From Ptiloglossa arizonensis (Eukaryota; Arthropoda; Insecta; Hymenoptera; Colletidae): a DNA stretch of 64,000 nt. Below, in pieces: positions 63,699 to 64,000 of the stretch. Location: the NCBI RefSeq assembly GCF_051014685.1, contig NW_027478979.1, positions 124,001 to 188,000 of the forward strand, written 5' to 3'. Within the stretch, counting starts at the first letter, position 1. The number at the start of each line of letters is the position of its first letter. The notes under the pieces are model-generated. The model had not been told where the DNA came from. It saw nothing but the letters and a program-made list of their open reading frames with translations, and made no database searches. The position numbers were made by a program, and so were the translations under genes.

Positions 63699-63873
63699 TT
63701 CTCAAGCGTTTCTTACCTCAAAACTGCCATATCTCGCGAACGGATTGACCAATCCGCAAAGTTTCTGTTGCATCTGAAAGTAGAAACTAGCCCCATTACA
63801 ACGGTATAAGTAGTTTTCCCCTAGGCCGTTCTAGTTATTCGTTTCGAGCATCAGAACTGCGAAAATTTGGAGT

Positions 63874-64000
63874 TTCTCAAGCGTTTCTTACCTCAAAACT
63901 GCCATATCTCGCGAACGGATTGACCAATCCGAAAAGTTTCTGTTGCATCTGATAGTAGAAACTAGCCCCATTACAACGGTATGAGTAGTTTTGCCCTAGG
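63874..64000 (+). repeat. Partial monomer cut by the window end
   Basis: These are the first 127 bases of a monomer with CCGAAAAG, CTGATAGTAG and TTTTGCCCTAGG. It matches the third monomer of the TAGCTATT-TATAAGTAG-CTGATAG series seen at 48.4-48.8 kb and 58.1-58.4 kb. It is truncated only by the window boundary. Confidence 0.95.

Larger units (their letters stand above)
1..64000 (+). repeat. 175-bp satellite array, 365 full monomers plus a partial one
   Basis: The motif TTCTCAAGCG recurs every 175 bases from position 1 to the window end. Starts follow 1+175k up to 38,676, then 38,850+175k up to 63,525, then 63,699 and 63,874; the two phase steps are single-base deletions. The total is 365 complete monomers and 127 bases of another. 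All monomers have the same orientation and none is interrupted by foreign DNA. They differ by small numbers of substitutions that recur as linked variant sets, the signature of higher-order repeats. The consensus has 42 C and 33 G (about 43% GC). Every frame on both strands contains stops in each monomer, so no protein is encoded. Known satellites of similar size include primate alpha satellite (about 171 bp) and several plant centromeric repeats (about 178-180 bp), but I do not recognise this sequence as one of them. Both array edges lie outside the window. Confidence 0.99.
58061..64000 (+). repeat. 2,800-bp HOR repeated to the window end
   Basis: TTGATCAATC (59,021/61,821), ACCG (59,341/62,141) and AGCCATTTCTCG (TTTCTC at 59,881/62,681) recur at exactly 2,800 bp. 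TAGCTGTTCG recurs at 2,625 bp (58,061/60,686). A four-monomer interval separates the TAGCTATT and TAGCTGTT markers (59,986/60,686), so this stretch combines a 16-monomer unit with a short insertion. The match between copies fails near 60,319, where TTTTCCCCTAGACC faces TTTTGCCCTAGGCC. The array continues past the window. Confidence 0.82.

Noticed and set aside
1..64000. Open reading frames on either strand
   Set aside because: All six frames contain stops in each consensus monomer, and the frame shifts by one base at each junction. Runs reach only about 160 nt (somewhat longer where AACTCGCC removes a TAG), with no coding signature.
1..64000. CRISPR array
   Set aside because: The repeats are contiguous 175-bp units with no unique spacers and no cas-like genes nearby.
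1..64000. Bacterial or phage origin (iterons, plasmid replication region)
   Set aside because: Iterons are about 20 bp and few; hundreds of 175-bp monomers over 64 kb without a gene is not a bacterial architecture.
1..64000. rRNA spacer, tRNA cluster or telomeric repeat
   Set aside because: No rRNA-like or tRNA cloverleaf sequence and no short G-rich telomere units are present.

Overview
The whole 64,000-base window is one uninterrupted tandem satellite array. A monomer of 175 bp is repeated head-to-tail in a single orientation: 365 complete copies, then 127 bases of a 366th. I see no gene, RNA gene, transposon, CRISPR array or non-satellite base. In the consensus all six reading frames are closed within each monomer. 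Because 175 is not a multiple of 3, the frame also shifts at every junction. The longest stop-free run in the consensus is about 160 nt on the + strand and 130 nt on the - strand.

A satellite this long and homogeneous, with a monomer near nucleosome-plus-linker length and nested higher-order repeats (HORs), points to eukaryotic heterochromatin: a centromere, pericentromere or subtelomere, probably from a long-read assembly. I do not recognise the family and cannot name the organism. The consensus is about 43% GC (75/175) with 10 CpG per monomer, slightly more than composition predicts, so CpG is not depleted.

Layout. (1) 1-5,516: monomers of two alternating classes, with a four-monomer block repeated 1,400 bp apart. 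(2) 5,517-23,637: two tandem copies of a 9,100-bp (52-monomer) HOR, identical at every diagnostic site compared. It contains local dimer (350 bp), trimer (525 bp) and tetramer (700 bp) expansions. (3) 23,638-36,975: a contracted partial copy, a linking segment with its own variants, then another copy 9,100 bp downstream of its source, carrying private substitutions and one clear conversion-like patch. (4) 36,976-40,550: a mosaic transition in which the variants typical of the left part disappear. (5) 40,551-64,000: a second HOR domain with a different variant set, 9- and 5-monomer duplications at its left end, and 11- to 21-monomer cassettes further right, including repeated 16-monomer (2,800-bp) units.

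The monomer contains a perfect 7+7 bp dyad (CGGATTG-AC-CAATCCG), a 7-bp inverted repeat with a 15-nt loop, and an inverted repeat around CTAG. The dyad is the best candidate for a protein-binding element, but nothing in the sequence names a binder. Length is extremely constrained: I found only two indels, both 1-bp deletions (near 38,687 and 63,543), in 365 monomers. The window documents satellite evolution by unequal exchange and conversion, not protein-coding biology.
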